Positions 44,430 through 53,355 of a stretch of DNA of 64,000 bases are shown in pieces. Each line of letters opens with the position of its first letter. The stretch's first letter is position 1. Origin of the DNA: Methylococcales bacterium (GTDB taxonomy: Bacteria > Pseudomonadota > Gammaproteobacteria > Methylococcales > Methylomonadaceae); assembly GCA_028712795.1 (NCBI GenBank), contig JAQTPT010000003.1, positions 79,583 through 143,582 on the forward strand, in the 5' to 3' direction. The notes beneath the pieces were generated by a model. It did no database searches and was not told the origin of the DNA. It worked only from the letters and a program-made list of their open reading frames with translations. The position numbers and the translations under genes are program-made.

Positions 44430-46172
44430 TCAATCAAGACTGAAATAGAATGCCGCGCCTCGCTCAACCGCTCCCTCTCCCCATACTGTGCCGCCATGGC
44501 GCTGAATGATACTATGCACAATGGCCAGTCCGATGCCGTTTCCAGGAAACTCTTCGGTCGAGTGCAGGCGCTGGAATGGCGCAAACAATTTGCCGGCGTA
44601 TTCCATATCGAATCCCGCGCCATCGTCGCGCACGCACCAGGCGTTCTTGCCTGCGGCATCGGCCTGACCGAACTCGATGCGTGCCGAGGCATGCCGGCTG
44701 GTATATTTCCACGCGTTGCCGAGCAGATTCTCCAGCACCACTCCCAAAAGCCGCTCATCCCCTTTTACGGTCATGCCCTCCTGGATGGCAAACTCGACTT
44801 TCCGGTCCGGCTCGCCCTGTTGTAATCCGGTCGCAACATTGCGGGCGAGCGCGCTCAAGTCAACCGTTGTCCGCACCAGTTCACCGCGTGTCACCCGCGA
44901 AAGATTCAGGAGATCGTTGATCAGTTGCCCCATGCGCTGCGTAGCGGCCCGCACCCGCTGTAAATAGTCCTTGCCTTCGGCGTCGATCTTTCCGGCATAG
45001 TCTTCGAGTAACGCCTGGCTGAAGCCGTCGATGCTGCGCAGCGGCGCTCGAAGATCGTGAGATACGGAATACGCGAAGGCTTCAAGCTCCTTGTTGGCCG
45101 CTGCCAATTCCGCTGTGCGTTGGAGCACACGCTCTTCCAGTTCCGCATTCAGCCTGCTGAGTGCTTCTTCGTCGCGCTTGCGGCCGGTAATGTCGATTGC
45201 GTTGGTCATGAAGTACAGTGGCTTGCCGGCTGCATCCCGTCGTAAAACGGTCTGCACATCCGCCCACACGACCGCGCCGCTCTTGGTCAGATAGCGCTTG
45301 ATGAAGCGTGTGGACTCCCGTTCGCCTGAAATCAGCGGATCAAGCGCTCGTTGCGTCAATTCGATGTCATCGGGGTATGTGATAGCCTGCCATTGGTGAT
45401 TCCGGAGCTCCTCTTCGGAGTACCCCAGCATGTCACAGAAAGCCTTGTTCACGTGTATCACCGCGTCCAGAGAAGTGATGGATTTTCCAACGGTGGAATG
45501 TTCGAACAGATATCTGAACTTGTCTTCGCTTTCGCTCAGCGCCTGGTTGGCGGCGGCCAGTTGAGTCAGGTCAGTGACCACTGCCGCGATGGCTTCCAAT
45601 TTATCGACCCTGAGCGCCCGGGTCGAATAATGTACGGGCAACCGGGTGCCATCCGCCGCTTGCAGACTGAGTTCGCGGTGAACGACAGCGGTACGGCTTT
45701 GCGCCATCAGTTCCTCAAAGGCCGGGCGTTCCCCGGGTGGAATGAAATCCTGCATAAGCGCGCCGACCACTTGTTCCATTGGGGTTTTCAGGAGTTCGAC
45801 GAAGCGCTGGTTACAATAGAAAATAGTGCCATCCAAAGCTAAAGTGACAGCGCCTTCGGTCATTTCCTCCACCATCACCCGGTACTGTTCCTCGGCGCCC
45901 TTTAAGGTGAAAACCTGTTCGCCCTGAGTTCCTTGAACCACCAGGGCGTCCACCTCGCCGCTCCGGATGGCGCGGAGAGTTTCTTGCACCTCTTCCAGTT
46001 GGCTTTGGGTGGCCCGGATTTCATCAAAAAGAGCCTCGGCCGACGCTTCCAGGGCCGCTATCTCGCCTGGATAGAGGCCGCCCAAGGCCGCTTTTACTGC
46101 CTTCAGACAATTATCCAGGTCACCGGCTTTGCAGAGAAGCAGCGATTCATTGGAGGGCATGGCTTCTGACAT
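44430..46172 (-). CDS. PAS histidine kinase of the kai operon
   Basis: 580 aa: N-terminal coiled coil (about 40-75, ALEASAEALFDEIRATQSQLEEVQ), PAS (about 90-205), PAS-PAC (about 215-340), HisKA with SVSHDLRAPLRSIDGFSQAL (phospho-His) and an HATPase (ENLLGNAWKYTS, RDDGAGFDM, FPGNGIGLAI). No membrane segment, so cytoplasmic. It lacks the KaiB-like N-terminal domain of SasA, so it is not a simple SasA, but its place 17 nt after kaiB suggests it reads or drives the Kai proteins. Confidence 0.94.
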   Translation of the reverse strand: MSEAMPSNESLLLCKAGDLDNCLKAVKAALGGLYPGEIAALEASAEALFDEIRATQSQLEEVQETLRAIRSGEVDALVVQGTQGEQVFTLKGAEEQYRVMVEEMTEGAVTLALDGTIFYCNQRFVELLKTPMEQVVGALMQDFIPPGERPAFEELMAQSRTAVVHRELSLQAADGTRLPVHYSTRALRVDKLEAIAAVVTDLTQLAAANQALSESEDKFRYLFEHSTVGKSITSLDAVIHVNKAFCDMLGYSEEELRNHQWQAITYPDDIELTQRALDPLISGERESTRFIKRYLTKSGAVVWADVQTVLRRDAAGKPLYFMTNAIDITGRKRDEEALSRLNAELEERVLQRTAELAAANKELEAFAYSVSHDLRAPLRSIDGFSQALLEDYAGKIDAEGKDYLQRVRAATQRMGQLINDLLNLSRVTRGELVRTTVDLSALARNVATGLQQGEPDRKVEFAIQEGMTVKGDERLLGVVLENLLGNAWKYTSRHASARIEFGQADAAGKNAWCVRDDGAGFDMEYAGKLFAPFQRLHSTEEFPGNGIGLAIVHSIIQRHGGTVWGEGAVERGAAFYFSLD

Positions 46173-46189
46173 AGTGATAAGCAGCTTTG

Positions 46190-46528
46190 TCAGTGAGTCA
46201 ACGGTTTGGGTGACAGGTCCAGACTGACCAGCACGCGCTCTTCCTTGGACAAGTCCCCCACCAGCCGGCGCAGCGGCAGCGGCAACTGCTTGATCAGCGT
46301 AGGGGCGGCAATAATCTGCTGGTCACGGGCCAGTTCCGGTTGCTGATAAATATCGATCACTTGCAGGTCGAAGCGGCCCATCAGGTGAGTCTCGCAAATC
46401 TCCCTGAGGTTGGCAATGGCCGCGGCTGACCGCGGCGTCGCGCCACTAACGTAAAGGCGCAGGACAAAGTGTTCCGGCGCCACTGCTTCCGGAATGTTCG
46501 AGGTTGGTTCTTTAGACTTCTTGCTCAC
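46190..46528 (-). CDS. kaiB: KaiB-like protein 2
   Basis: 112 aa of thioredoxin-like KaiB type: FVLRLYVSGATPRSAAAIANL, LQVIDIYQQPELARDQQIIAAPTLIKQLP, and RRLVGDLSKEERVLVSLDL. The N-terminus has a Pro/Glu extension of about 20 residues. It diverges from the KaiB encoded just upstream, so the two copies may have separate partners. Confidence 0.9.
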   Translation of the reverse strand: MSKKSKEPTSNIPEAVAPEHFVLRLYVSGATPRSAAAIANLREICETHLMGRFDLQVIDIYQQPELARDQQIIAAPTLIKQLPLPLRRLVGDLSKEERVLVSLDLSPKPLTH

Positions 46529-46575
46529 GCTTTCCGCCCCCTGTTTTCATGGTTTCAGTGATTCGTCGCAGCGCG

Positions 46576-46908
46576 TCATTTGCCTGGACGCAATTGCAGA
46601 CCCACCAGCACGCGTTCAGTGTTGGACAGGTCGCCGATGATTTTCCTGATCGGTTCAGGCAGTTTCCGTACCAGAGTCGGCACGGCGAGAATCTGGTCCT
46701 CGCGGGACAACTGCGGGTTCACCAGCAGATCAACTACTTCGATCCGGTAGCGCCCCTTGAGATGCGTCTCGCACAATTGATTGAGGTTGTTCAGGGCGGC
46801 GATGGAGCGCGAAGTCTGTCCGGCCACGTAGAGGCGAAGTTCCCATTCGAACTCACCGCCAGCCGCGGCTTTGCCCTTCGGCACGATGGGCTTTTCGGTT
46901 TTGGTCAT
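46576..46908 (-). CDS. kaiB: KaiB-like protein 1
   Basis: 110 aa with [50 protein letters not shown] and [20 protein letters not shown], very close to cyanobacterial KaiB in the core. Its start overlaps the kaiC stop (ATGA), so the two are translated together. The Lys-rich N-terminus replaces the usual short one. Confidence 0.94.
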   Translation of the reverse strand: MTKTEKPIVPKGKAAAGGEFEWELRLYVAGQTSRSIAALNNLNQLCETHLKGRYRIEVVDLLVNPQLSREDQILAVPTLVRKLPEPIRKIIGDLSNTERVLVGLQLRPGK

Positions 46909-48659
46909 TTGCGGCCTCCCTTGCGGATCTTGTCCGGCGCTGCCGTCGTGCCTTCGCGCCGTTGTCCCGCTTCGATGCGCCCGGCGATCAGGCTCTGCGC
47001 GCTGCTCTCCGTCTCGGCGATGGTCTCCTCCATTTCCCTGCGTTCGAGCTCGAACTCCGCCTTGAGCTCGGCGATCTTTGCTTCCAGCGCCTTTTGCTTG
47101 TGCTCGATCACCAGGCGCTTGCGCTCGGCATCACGGCGGCGGATAAGGTTGGCGGCGCTATCCAGCCTGTCCTGCTCCGCCTTCGCTGAACCGGTGAGGA
47201 TGCCGCCAGGCCCCACGTACACCTCCAGCAGATCCACGCCGTGATCGGTGAGAATGAACTCGCGCACCTGGTTGGAATGGGCCATGCCGCACGCCTTGAG
47301 GATATACAATAGACGGGTGCGTTCGCCGCTCTGTTCCAGGTTGCGCAGCAGCAGCCAGGTGTCGATCAGCGAGGAAATCCCCACCTCGCTTTGCTCAGAT
47401 GGGTTGCCCCCGCTGGTGAGGCTGGTAAACAGGGAGGTAATCTGGCGGGACTTGAGGAAATCCACCAGGCGCATCAGCATGGCTCGGGCCTCCGGGAAGC
47501 TGCCCGCCGATTCGAAGCTGGAGATGGGATCGAACACCACCACCTGGGCCTGGAACTGCTCGGTCGCGCGGTGGATGGCCGTCAGATGCATCTCCAGGCC
47601 GAAGGTGGACGGACGCGATGCGTGAAAACGCAGCAGGCCCTTGTCCAGCCACTGCCTCAGGTCGAGGCCGATGGAGCGCATGTTGCGCATAATCTGGTCC
47701 GGAGATTCCTCAAAGGCAAAGAACAGGCAGCGCTCGCCCCGGCGGCAGGCGGCATCAAGAAAATGGGCCGCGAGACTGGTCTTACCGGAACCGGCGGTGC
47801 CAGACAGCAGCAGGCTGCCGCCCCGATAGTAGCCGTGCCCGCCCAGCATGGCGTCGAGTTTCGCGACGCCGGTGGAAATGAAATCCGTGGACACGGCGTA
47901 CTGCAAGCCGATGGCAGTGAGCGGCACCACGGTGAAGCCTTGCTCGTCCAGCAGGAAAGGGTATTCGTTGGTGCCGTGGGCGGAGCCGCGGTACTTGACG
48001 ATGCGCAGGCGGCGGGTGGCGATGTTCTCCACGACCCGCTGGTCGAGCAGGAGCACGCAGTCGGAGACATACTCCTCCAGGCCGTGGCGAGTGAAGGTGC
48101 CTTCTCCGCGCTCACCGGTGACGATGGCGGTGACGCCCTTGTCCTTGAGCCAGCGGAACAGCCGCCGCAGCTCCGCGCGCAGGATGCCGGCGTTGGCGAG
48201 GGCGGCAAACAGGGTCTCGATGGTGTCCAGCACCACCCGCTTCGCGCCGATGGAATCGATGGCAAGGCCCAAGCGGATGAACAGTCCTTCGAGGTCGTAT
48301 TCACCGGTCTCCTCAATCTCGCTGCGCTCAATGCGTACATAATCTATCACCAGTTGCTTGCTTGTGATCAGGCCGTTCACGTCGAAACCCAGGGAGGCCA
48401 CATTCTGGGCGAGCTCCTCGGCGTTCTCCTCGAAGCACATGAAAACGCCCGCTTCGCCGAATTTCGTGGCGCCCTTGACCAGAAACTCCATGCCCAGCAG
48501 CGTCTTGCCCGAACCGGAGCCACCGCACACCAGCGTCGTCCGCCCACGGGGCAGGCCGCCGCCAGTGATCTGATCCAGGCCGGAAATGCCGCTAGGACAC
48601 TTTTCCAGCCCGGCTAGTTGAGGTGGTTGTAGAGGATTTTTGCGGGAATTACTAGTCAT
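46905..48659 (-). CDS. kaiC: KaiC-type double-domain ATPase
   Basis: 584 aa with two RecA-like domains. CI: Walker A GGSGSGKT (residues 46-53), catalytic Glu77-Glu78 (same numbers as cyanobacterial KaiC). CII: Walker A GTAGSGKT and FEESPD. At the autophosphorylation spot, HIST of the clock protein aligns with GISS here ([12 protein letters not shown]), so two serines replace Ser-Thr. The C-terminus (about 505-584) is a long charged coiled coil ([19 protein letters not shown]) in place of the KaiA-binding tail. No kaiA is seen. GC content is visibly above that of the nar and glnE regions. Confidence 0.95.
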   Translation of the reverse strand: MTSNSRKNPLQPPQLAGLEKCPSGISGLDQITGGGLPRGRTTLVCGGSGSGKTLLGMEFLVKGATKFGEAGVFMCFEENAEELAQNVASLGFDVNGLITSKQLVIDYVRIERSEIEETGEYDLEGLFIRLGLAIDSIGAKRVVLDTIETLFAALANAGILRAELRRLFRWLKDKGVTAIVTGERGEGTFTRHGLEEYVSDCVLLLDQRVVENIATRRLRIVKYRGSAHGTNEYPFLLDEQGFTVVPLTAIGLQYAVSTDFISTGVAKLDAMLGGHGYYRGGSLLLSGTAGSGKTSLAAHFLDAACRRGERCLFFAFEESPDQIMRNMRSIGLDLRQWLDKGLLRFHASRPSTFGLEMHLTAIHRATEQFQAQVVVFDPISSFESAGSFPEARAMLMRLVDFLKSRQITSLFTSLTSGGNPSEQSEVGISSLIDTWLLLRNLEQSGERTRLLYILKACGMAHSNQVREFILTDHGVDLLEVYVGPGGILTGSAKAEQDRLDSAANLIRRRDAERKRLVIEHKQKALEAKIAELKAEFELERREMEETIAETESSAQSLIAGRIEAGQRREGTTAAPDKIRKGGRK

Positions 48660-48955
48660 AATTTTGCCTCGAAAAAAATACTACCTGAGTCAACGTCTTA
48701 GTTCAGTCGCCGATAGCATGGGCCTGCCTGCTATTGAATCGGAATACATAGATCAAATAGTAAGCCTTAACACGGAATCAATCAGTCGTTGATGAAAGCC
48801 TAAATGGTTCTGTCGCAAAGTTTCTCAGATTGCGTGATAATTTTCAATATCTAATGATCGAACGAGCCGATGATCAAGTTTTGATGGCGCTTTTTATCTA
48901 ACGATATTGTCCGATCTATACTGCTGCCCATTACTCCACAAAATCATCATAATGA

Positions 48956-49381
48956 CTAGCCTTTCAAGGCGATGGTCTCAACCCGGTCAACTGTGGCGAG
49001 AGTTATTTTGTCTTCCTGAGCTAACCAGCCAATGCTGCGCTGAATGATTTTTTCTTCTTCAGGAAGCTCCCGAACCAATTTGGCAACAGGGGTCGCGCCA
49101 TTTTCAGCCAGGTAATGCCAAATGTAACCCGCAGTCAAACCCACGCGTTCAGGCATTGCTATTTCCGGCGCCGCCGCATCCGGTTGGGGAGCCACGGCTT
49201 GAGCCTTTTTAGGGGGTTTCTTATCCGGGCCTGGTTTTTTAATGGTTGCTTCAGTGGCTACGGCCGTAGCGGGTTGTGCAGCTTTAGCTTTAGGCGCTGG
49301 CTTTTCGGTGGTGGTTTTTGATTTTTTCATAATGAGATAAATTATATAAAGGACAAAAATGAGTATCAACCATTCAGACAT
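48956..49381 (-). CDS. Membrane-anchored winged-helix protein, DUF2582-like
   Basis: 141 aa: one N-terminal membrane helix (about 4-18), a Lys/Ala/Pro linker (about 19-78), and a C-terminal winged helix (about 80-141; VGLTAGYIWHYLAENGATPVAKL, QRSIGWLAQEDKITL) of the DUF2582 type. The linker makes it likely that the wHTH domain hangs in the cytoplasm. Function unknown. Confidence 0.7.
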   Translation of the reverse strand: MSEWLILIFVLYIIYLIMKKSKTTTEKPAPKAKAAQPATAVATEATIKKPGPDKKPPKKAQAVAPQPDAAAPEIAMPERVGLTAGYIWHYLAENGATPVAKLVRELPEEEKIIQRSIGWLAQEDKITLATVDRVETIALKG

Positions 49382-49659
49382 AAAGGCCTCCCTTGGTCAG
49401 AGAGATTTTACTCGCGTTTCGGAAGGTAAGTAAATACGGATAAAAGAATAGACTCTGACCAGTTAAGTTTCTTACGGTAATTATTATTGCTATCCGGTGT
49501 TGATAAACATTTCCGGTTTAACCGCCGACTCAATGTTTTACAACGGAATCAATCCCCTTTGGATTGGCCGCTGCTTTATTTGGCTGCTCAATAGCAGCAT
49601 AAGATAAGCCGTATCCTGTCCCTGAATTTTGTGCCTGGAAAAATTTTACGCTACCTCAA

Positions 49660-50616
49660 TCATGGCTTGATCTTAGCCGCAAAACGAATAATATCGGGAA
49701 GCAGTTGCAGATAGACAGCAAGCTTTCCCAAAACATCCACCGCATCGTCTGGCGGTTTGATGACACGGGTCCTCACATGCTCAATGATTTCAAGTAACAT
49801 TTTTTTGCCTCGAAATCGATTGACGCCAACTTCCAGCAAAGGCGCGAAAAAAGGCGCGATGATGAGTGTTGCCACTAATCCGCTTGTCGCTCCAACAAAA
49901 CCTACCCAGGCAGGAACTCCGGTTAGGCTCACCCATAAACTGCCCCACCAGGACAGATTGCTTGTATAAATCGCTGTTGCAGCGGCTTGACCTGTGGCAA
50001 TGCTACTTCCAAAGCCGCTGGCTCCCAGACCTTTGCCCATTAAGCCGGTCAATAAAAACATCAATGCTTCTCGCGAGCCTTCAACAGGAAGAGACATTCG
50101 TTCAATATGATGGGCGAGTTGCCTTTCAACTTCCTCGCGCTGATTGGTGGGAAGTCCGCTGAGTAAATCACCCAATTTGGCATTGAAATTGGCTTGATGC
50201 AGAGCGACATAGTCCTGAAGCTTTTTGTCCAAGCCGGGTAAATCAAGCAACTCGACTTCAATCGCGGTATGCAACTCACGTTGCTTACCCGATAAGGAGA
50301 TAGAATCGAGTTGTTTTTCCGGTTGATTTTTCTTAACGGTGGCGGCTGACTTGATAAAGCCCCAAGCAGAACGAGGCAGGGTAGCTAACTCCTTGGGAAT
50401 ATCGCCCCGGTGTCGCCAATGGCGGCTTAAGACAACAACCGGCGAAGCAAAATACTTCAAATAGACTGGCGTGACACGATTTTTTGCCTCGTTAAGGTGC
50501 GACTCAACGATGCCGTTTAAATTTTGCCGGTGTTGTTCGATAGTTTGCGCGCAGCCACAAGAAAAGCGCTTGTCCGGAAGCTTCGCTTGATCGTTTTTAT
50601 TACCTGTATGAGACAT
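49660..50616 (-). CDS. Uncharacterised protein with C-terminal membrane segments
   Basis: 318 aa. N-terminal part is hydrophilic and helical with CGCAQTIEQHRQNLNGIVE near residue 20. The middle is charged (residues about 95-180). A Gly/Ala-rich stretch and two hydrophobic segments follow (about 186-215, 228-262; VGATSGLVATLIIAPFFAPLLEV). The layout suggests a peripheral membrane protein with a hairpin. No family recognised. Codon use looks normal. Confidence 0.65.
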   Translation of the reverse strand: MSHTGNKNDQAKLPDKRFSCGCAQTIEQHRQNLNGIVESHLNEAKNRVTPVYLKYFASPVVVLSRHWRHRGDIPKELATLPRSAWGFIKSAATVKKNQPEKQLDSISLSGKQRELHTAIEVELLDLPGLDKKLQDYVALHQANFNAKLGDLLSGLPTNQREEVERQLAHHIERMSLPVEGSREALMFLLTGLMGKGLGASGFGSSIATGQAAATAIYTSNLSWWGSLWVSLTGVPAWVGFVGATSGLVATLIIAPFFAPLLEVGVNRFRGKKMLLEIIEHVRTRVIKPPDDAVDVLGKLAVYLQLLPDIIRFAAKIKP

Positions 50617-50990
50617 TCAGTTCATCGGTTTTCGGCTTGTCGAACGGTTGGGAAAATTTGCCCGTTTTTTAAAAAAATGGCATTACAGTTGAGCAGTTGT
50701 AAGCTTCTTTTTTAACGTGGGCATTGTTCAATTTTATGGTGCCAGTTTTATCTGTTTCCTGGAGACGCAACCTTTATCCGCCCAAACAGGTTGACTTTCA
50801 ATACTTCGGTTATATGTCCAGGTAAAACCATAAGGCGATTTACAAGAATGAATATATCCAAATTGTGCAGGATTTTTGTTCATTTTCAAGGCGTAAAAAG
50901 GTGCGCATAGCAGGCTATGTAATCCTTTTTGCAACGCAGACAATGGGCAAAAAGACTAGCAAGTTGGGTATATTCTTTGCCGGAAATCGC
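50617..50990. other. Intergenic region with no recognised feature
   Basis: It holds a 69-codon frame on the minus strand (50943-50734), without ribosome site or protein-like pattern. It seems non-coding. Confidence 0.35.
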
Positions 50991-51455
50991 CTAAAACAAG
51001 GTAACCGGATAAATGAAGCTATTCAACCATAAGACCGGTAGATTCACCAGTCCAAAAGCGCCTATGACAGCGGGAGGAATAATGTCGATGGAAGAGCAGC
51101 GCAAATACTGCCAGTCGACATTGTGCAAGCGGTTAAGCAGCTTTAAGCCGGAAAAAAACAGTAAATGCGCGCCAATAATTGGCAACCATAAAAGCGGGTT
51201 ATCATGGACAAATAACATTAGCGGTAACCCTAATGAACTTGTGAAGGCAGTCATTGCCAAGGCTTTGGTCGTTCATGTCAAGAAATAGCCAGTACAAAAA
51301 AACCGGTGATGTCGATTGTCAGATTTATAAAAAGCCAAGATTATGAAAATAGTGAAGAATTTATCAACGATATCAGTAAAAGCGTGCTTAAAAAATTTCA
51401 AAATCCAGAGTAAACCCACCGGAATAGCCAGTGAGTCAGGCTGCATTTGAGCCAC
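50991..51455 (-). pseudogene. Hydrophobic ORF split by an in-frame TGA
   Basis: One frame runs from 51455 to 50991 and is interrupted only by TGA at 51275-51273. Before it: AIPVGLLWILKFFKHAF, FFTIFIILAF. After it: SSLGLPLMLFVHD, LWLPIIGAHLLFFSGLKL, IIPPAVIGAFGLVNLPVLWL. About 150 codons, four hydrophobic segments. It could be a fragment of a membrane protein, for example the C-terminal helices of a glycosyltransferase. The first codons overlap the phosphoesterase end. Confidence 0.3.
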
Positions 51456-51909
51456 TCAACTCGACTATTCGTGCAGACACTGAACTCCCGGAAACGATGA
51501 CCTCTGCGACGGCGATGGGCAACTTGAACCGGCGTGGCCCGGCACTGCCAGGATTGACGTAGAGAACCCCCTCGCGCTCGAAGACCAGTGGCTTGTGCGA
51601 GTGCCCCGTGACTACTATCTGAACCCCTTCAGCGACTGACTCGATTTCGAGTTCCGCCAGATCGTGAAGAATGTAAATAAGCACTTCGCCCACTTTAAGA
51701 AAGACGTTAACTGGAAGCAGCTCTGCCCAGATGCCCTTGTCATTATTCCCTCGCACCGCTGTGACTGGCGCAAGTAAGGACAGCTCTTCCAGAATTTTGG
51801 GATTGCCTATGTCTCCCCCGTGGATAATGAAGTCGCTCCCGTTGAGGAATGCCTTCGCTTCGGGCCGGAGAAGGCCATGGGTGTCAGATAGCAGACCTAT
51901 ACGAAACAT
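51436..51909 (-). CDS. YfcE/MJ0936 type metallophosphoesterase
   Basis: 157 aa with all motifs of the family: IGLLSDTHG, FIIHGGDIGN, VRGNND, ILHD and VTGHSHKP, which hold two metal ions. Members cleave phosphodiesters; the physiological substrate is unknown. The start at 51909 gives the conserved MFRIGLLSDTHG; a longer frame from 51960 adds 17 unrelated residues. A stray GGGGGCAGCG lies before the ATG. Confidence 0.88.
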   Translation of the reverse strand: MFRIGLLSDTHGLLRPEAKAFLNGSDFIIHGGDIGNPKILEELSLLAPVTAVRGNNDKGIWAELLPVNVFLKVGEVLIYILHDLAELEIESVAEGVQIVVTGHSHKPLVFEREGVLYVNPGSAGPRRFKLPIAVAEVIVSGSSVSARIVELSGSNAA

Positions 51910-52185
51910 CGCTGCCCCCGTTCTGTGCCACCTAACGTGGCAAGCCCAATCTTTCATCAATGACAGTATACATCGGTATTTTCAATGTTGATTGTCAGCT
52001 AAGCGCCAGTAGTTGAAAAGAACCTTAACAAAAGGCTTATTTGAACCTTTATTACTTTCCTCATTCGTTTTAAGCACCTCTTGTTTAACAGTCAGGATTG
52101 ATATTACTCGTGTTAATTTGGTAATTAACTTGTGGCACGGAAATAGCTTAATTCTATACGTGCAATTTTAACAGGGAGAAACAAT

Positions 52186-52269
52186 ATGAAAATGCATTTC
52201 CATAAGCAAGCAACATTCATTGCCTTCGTATTGTTATACCCGATTTTTTTTAACTGCGGATATTTTTAA
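52186..52269 (+). CDS. Tiny hydrophobic ORF (27 aa), possibly a truncated exported protein
   Basis: AGGGAGAAACAAT precedes an ATG. The 27-residue product has a basic start (MKMHFHKQ) and a hydrophobic stretch ending FNCGYF, like a lipoprotein or secretion signal without a body. It may be the 5' end of a broken gene. Confidence 0.3.
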   Translation: MKMHFHKQATFIAFVLLYPIFFNCGYF

Positions 52270-52343
52270 GATGCCGAAAATAAGCGCCCGGGATGGCTTT
52301 ACCCAAAATAATTTAACCAGTAGTGACTTAATGGTAATCAGAA

Positions 52344-52508
52344 ATGGATAAAGAAATTTTGATAAATCAAGCTCAACATCTTTTAGTTATGTTGAAAACC
52401 AAACAGAACGAATCAGTCTTGGAAAACAACACGGGTTTTGAACGTATTTACCCTATCGTAAGACGTGCTTTTCGCCGTTATCGGCGTCGATTAAGAAACA
52501 TTAGATGA
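52344..52508 (+). CDS. Small basic protein (54 aa)
   Basis: The 54-residue frame starts MDKEILINQAQHLLVML and ends with an Arg-rich helix (RRAFRRYRRRLRNIR). Acidic-then-basic layout suggests a nucleic-acid or ribosome-binding peptide. The ribosome site is poor, so it is uncertain. Confidence 0.4.
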   Translation: MDKEILINQAQHLLVMLKTKQNESVLENNTGFERIYPIVRRAFRRYRRRLRNIR

Positions 52509-52592
52509 AATCTATAGATCGTTCATACAATCGGCGTATTGTAAAAATATTTACCTTCATTGGCCGTAACTATAACTGACGAGGAGAATAAA

Positions 52593-52667
52593 ATGATTTC
52601 TGCGGGTATTTATATATTAACGATGGTCTTTGCAGCCTATGTAATTTATAGGGTGTATAGTAAATAG
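52593..52667 (+). CDS. Single-helix membrane microprotein (24 aa)
   Basis: GAGGAGAATAAA is a near-perfect ribosome site before the ATG. The 24-residue product is one membrane helix with a basic C-terminus (YRVYSK). Small size and strong ribosome site suggest a real micro-protein, such as an accessory subunit of an oxidase or a toxin-like peptide. No name can be given. Confidence 0.5.
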   Translation: MISAGIYILTMVFAAYVIYRVYSK

Positions 52668-52680
52668 CGTGCTTTATAGC

Positions 52681-52827
52681 ATGAACCGCAAATTTGCGTC
52701 CAATAGCTACCAGTTTCAGCAGGTTTTGTGGTGCTTAGATTCGGGGCTTAACCTGACTGCTGTTTCAAAACTGATCGATTGTAACCGGCAGACATTCGTT
52801 GGCTGGTTTGCAGGTCATAAATTATGA
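52681..52827 (+). CDS. Short HTH-like ORF (48 aa) overlapping the lipoprotein start
   Basis: The 48-residue frame reads LNLTAVSKLIDCNRQTFVGW, a helix-turn-helix-like pattern seen at the start of some transposases and regulators. Its TGA overlaps the ATG of the next gene (ATGA). No clear ribosome site. It may be a transposase fragment. Confidence 0.3.
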   Translation: MNRKFASNSYQFQQVLWCLDSGLNLTAVSKLIDCNRQTFVGWFAGHKL

Positions 52828-53132
52828 AAAGAACATTATTAATACTGCTGTTGCTGTCGACTGCGTCATGTGCGACTTACTATCCCTATGGGGGTTACTA
52901 TGCCCCATATACAGGATACAGCTATTACCAATATCCCCACTATTACGGGAATTATGGGCGATATGGCTACGGTTATTACCCGTCCTTTGGGTTTACCTAT
53001 GGTTACGGCTGGGGCAATCATTGGGGTTATCCTGCTTATGGATGGCATCATGGTGGCGGTTATCCTGCTTTTGGGGGACATTATGGTGGTGGTTATCGAG
53101 GCTTTGGCGGCTTTCACGGTGGCCACCGGTAA
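52824..53132 (+). CDS. Tyr/Gly-rich lipoprotein (102 aa)
   Basis: The N-terminus MKRTLLILLLLSTASC is a lipoprotein signal with Cys16 as acylated residue. The mature part is made almost only of Tyr, Gly, Pro, His and Phe, with YGYG, HWGYPAYGW and GGHYGGGYRGF repeats. Low-complexity sequence of this type is seen in envelope and spore-coat-like proteins and is probably disordered. Function unknown. It converges with sseA. Confidence 0.7.
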   Translation: MKRTLLILLLLSTASCATYYPYGGYYAPYTGYSYYQYPHYYGNYGRYGYGYYPSFGFTYGYGWGNHWGYPAYGWHHGGGYPAFGGHYGGGYRGFGGFHGGHR

Positions 53133-53355
53133 AACGGCAATATTTATAAGCAGAATTAGCGGTTATCGTTGTGATAACGGTATAAGACTGGAAAAGAGCT
53201 TCCAGATTTTTTCACTGACTGCGCCGGTTTTCTAGCGAATTAAGGCATTAGGCGATTTAAAAGCAATAACATATAAATTGTTTCGGGTAAAATTATATGC
53301 CCATTTCTGGTAAAAACTATCAAATTTTCCACGCTGTTTGACAGGACTGACCGGG

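Noticed and set aside
44430..46172. Calling the kinase SasA
   Set aside because: There is no N-terminal KaiB-like domain; the sensors are PAS domains.
47391..48617. 408-codon plus-strand ORF opposite kaiC
   Set aside because: It is antisense to kaiC, which has clear motifs. Its Gly/Ala/Gln/His-rich composition is an effect of high GC; no domain is seen.
50734..50943. 69-codon minus-strand ORF
   Set aside because: No ribosome site and no protein-like features; probably chance.
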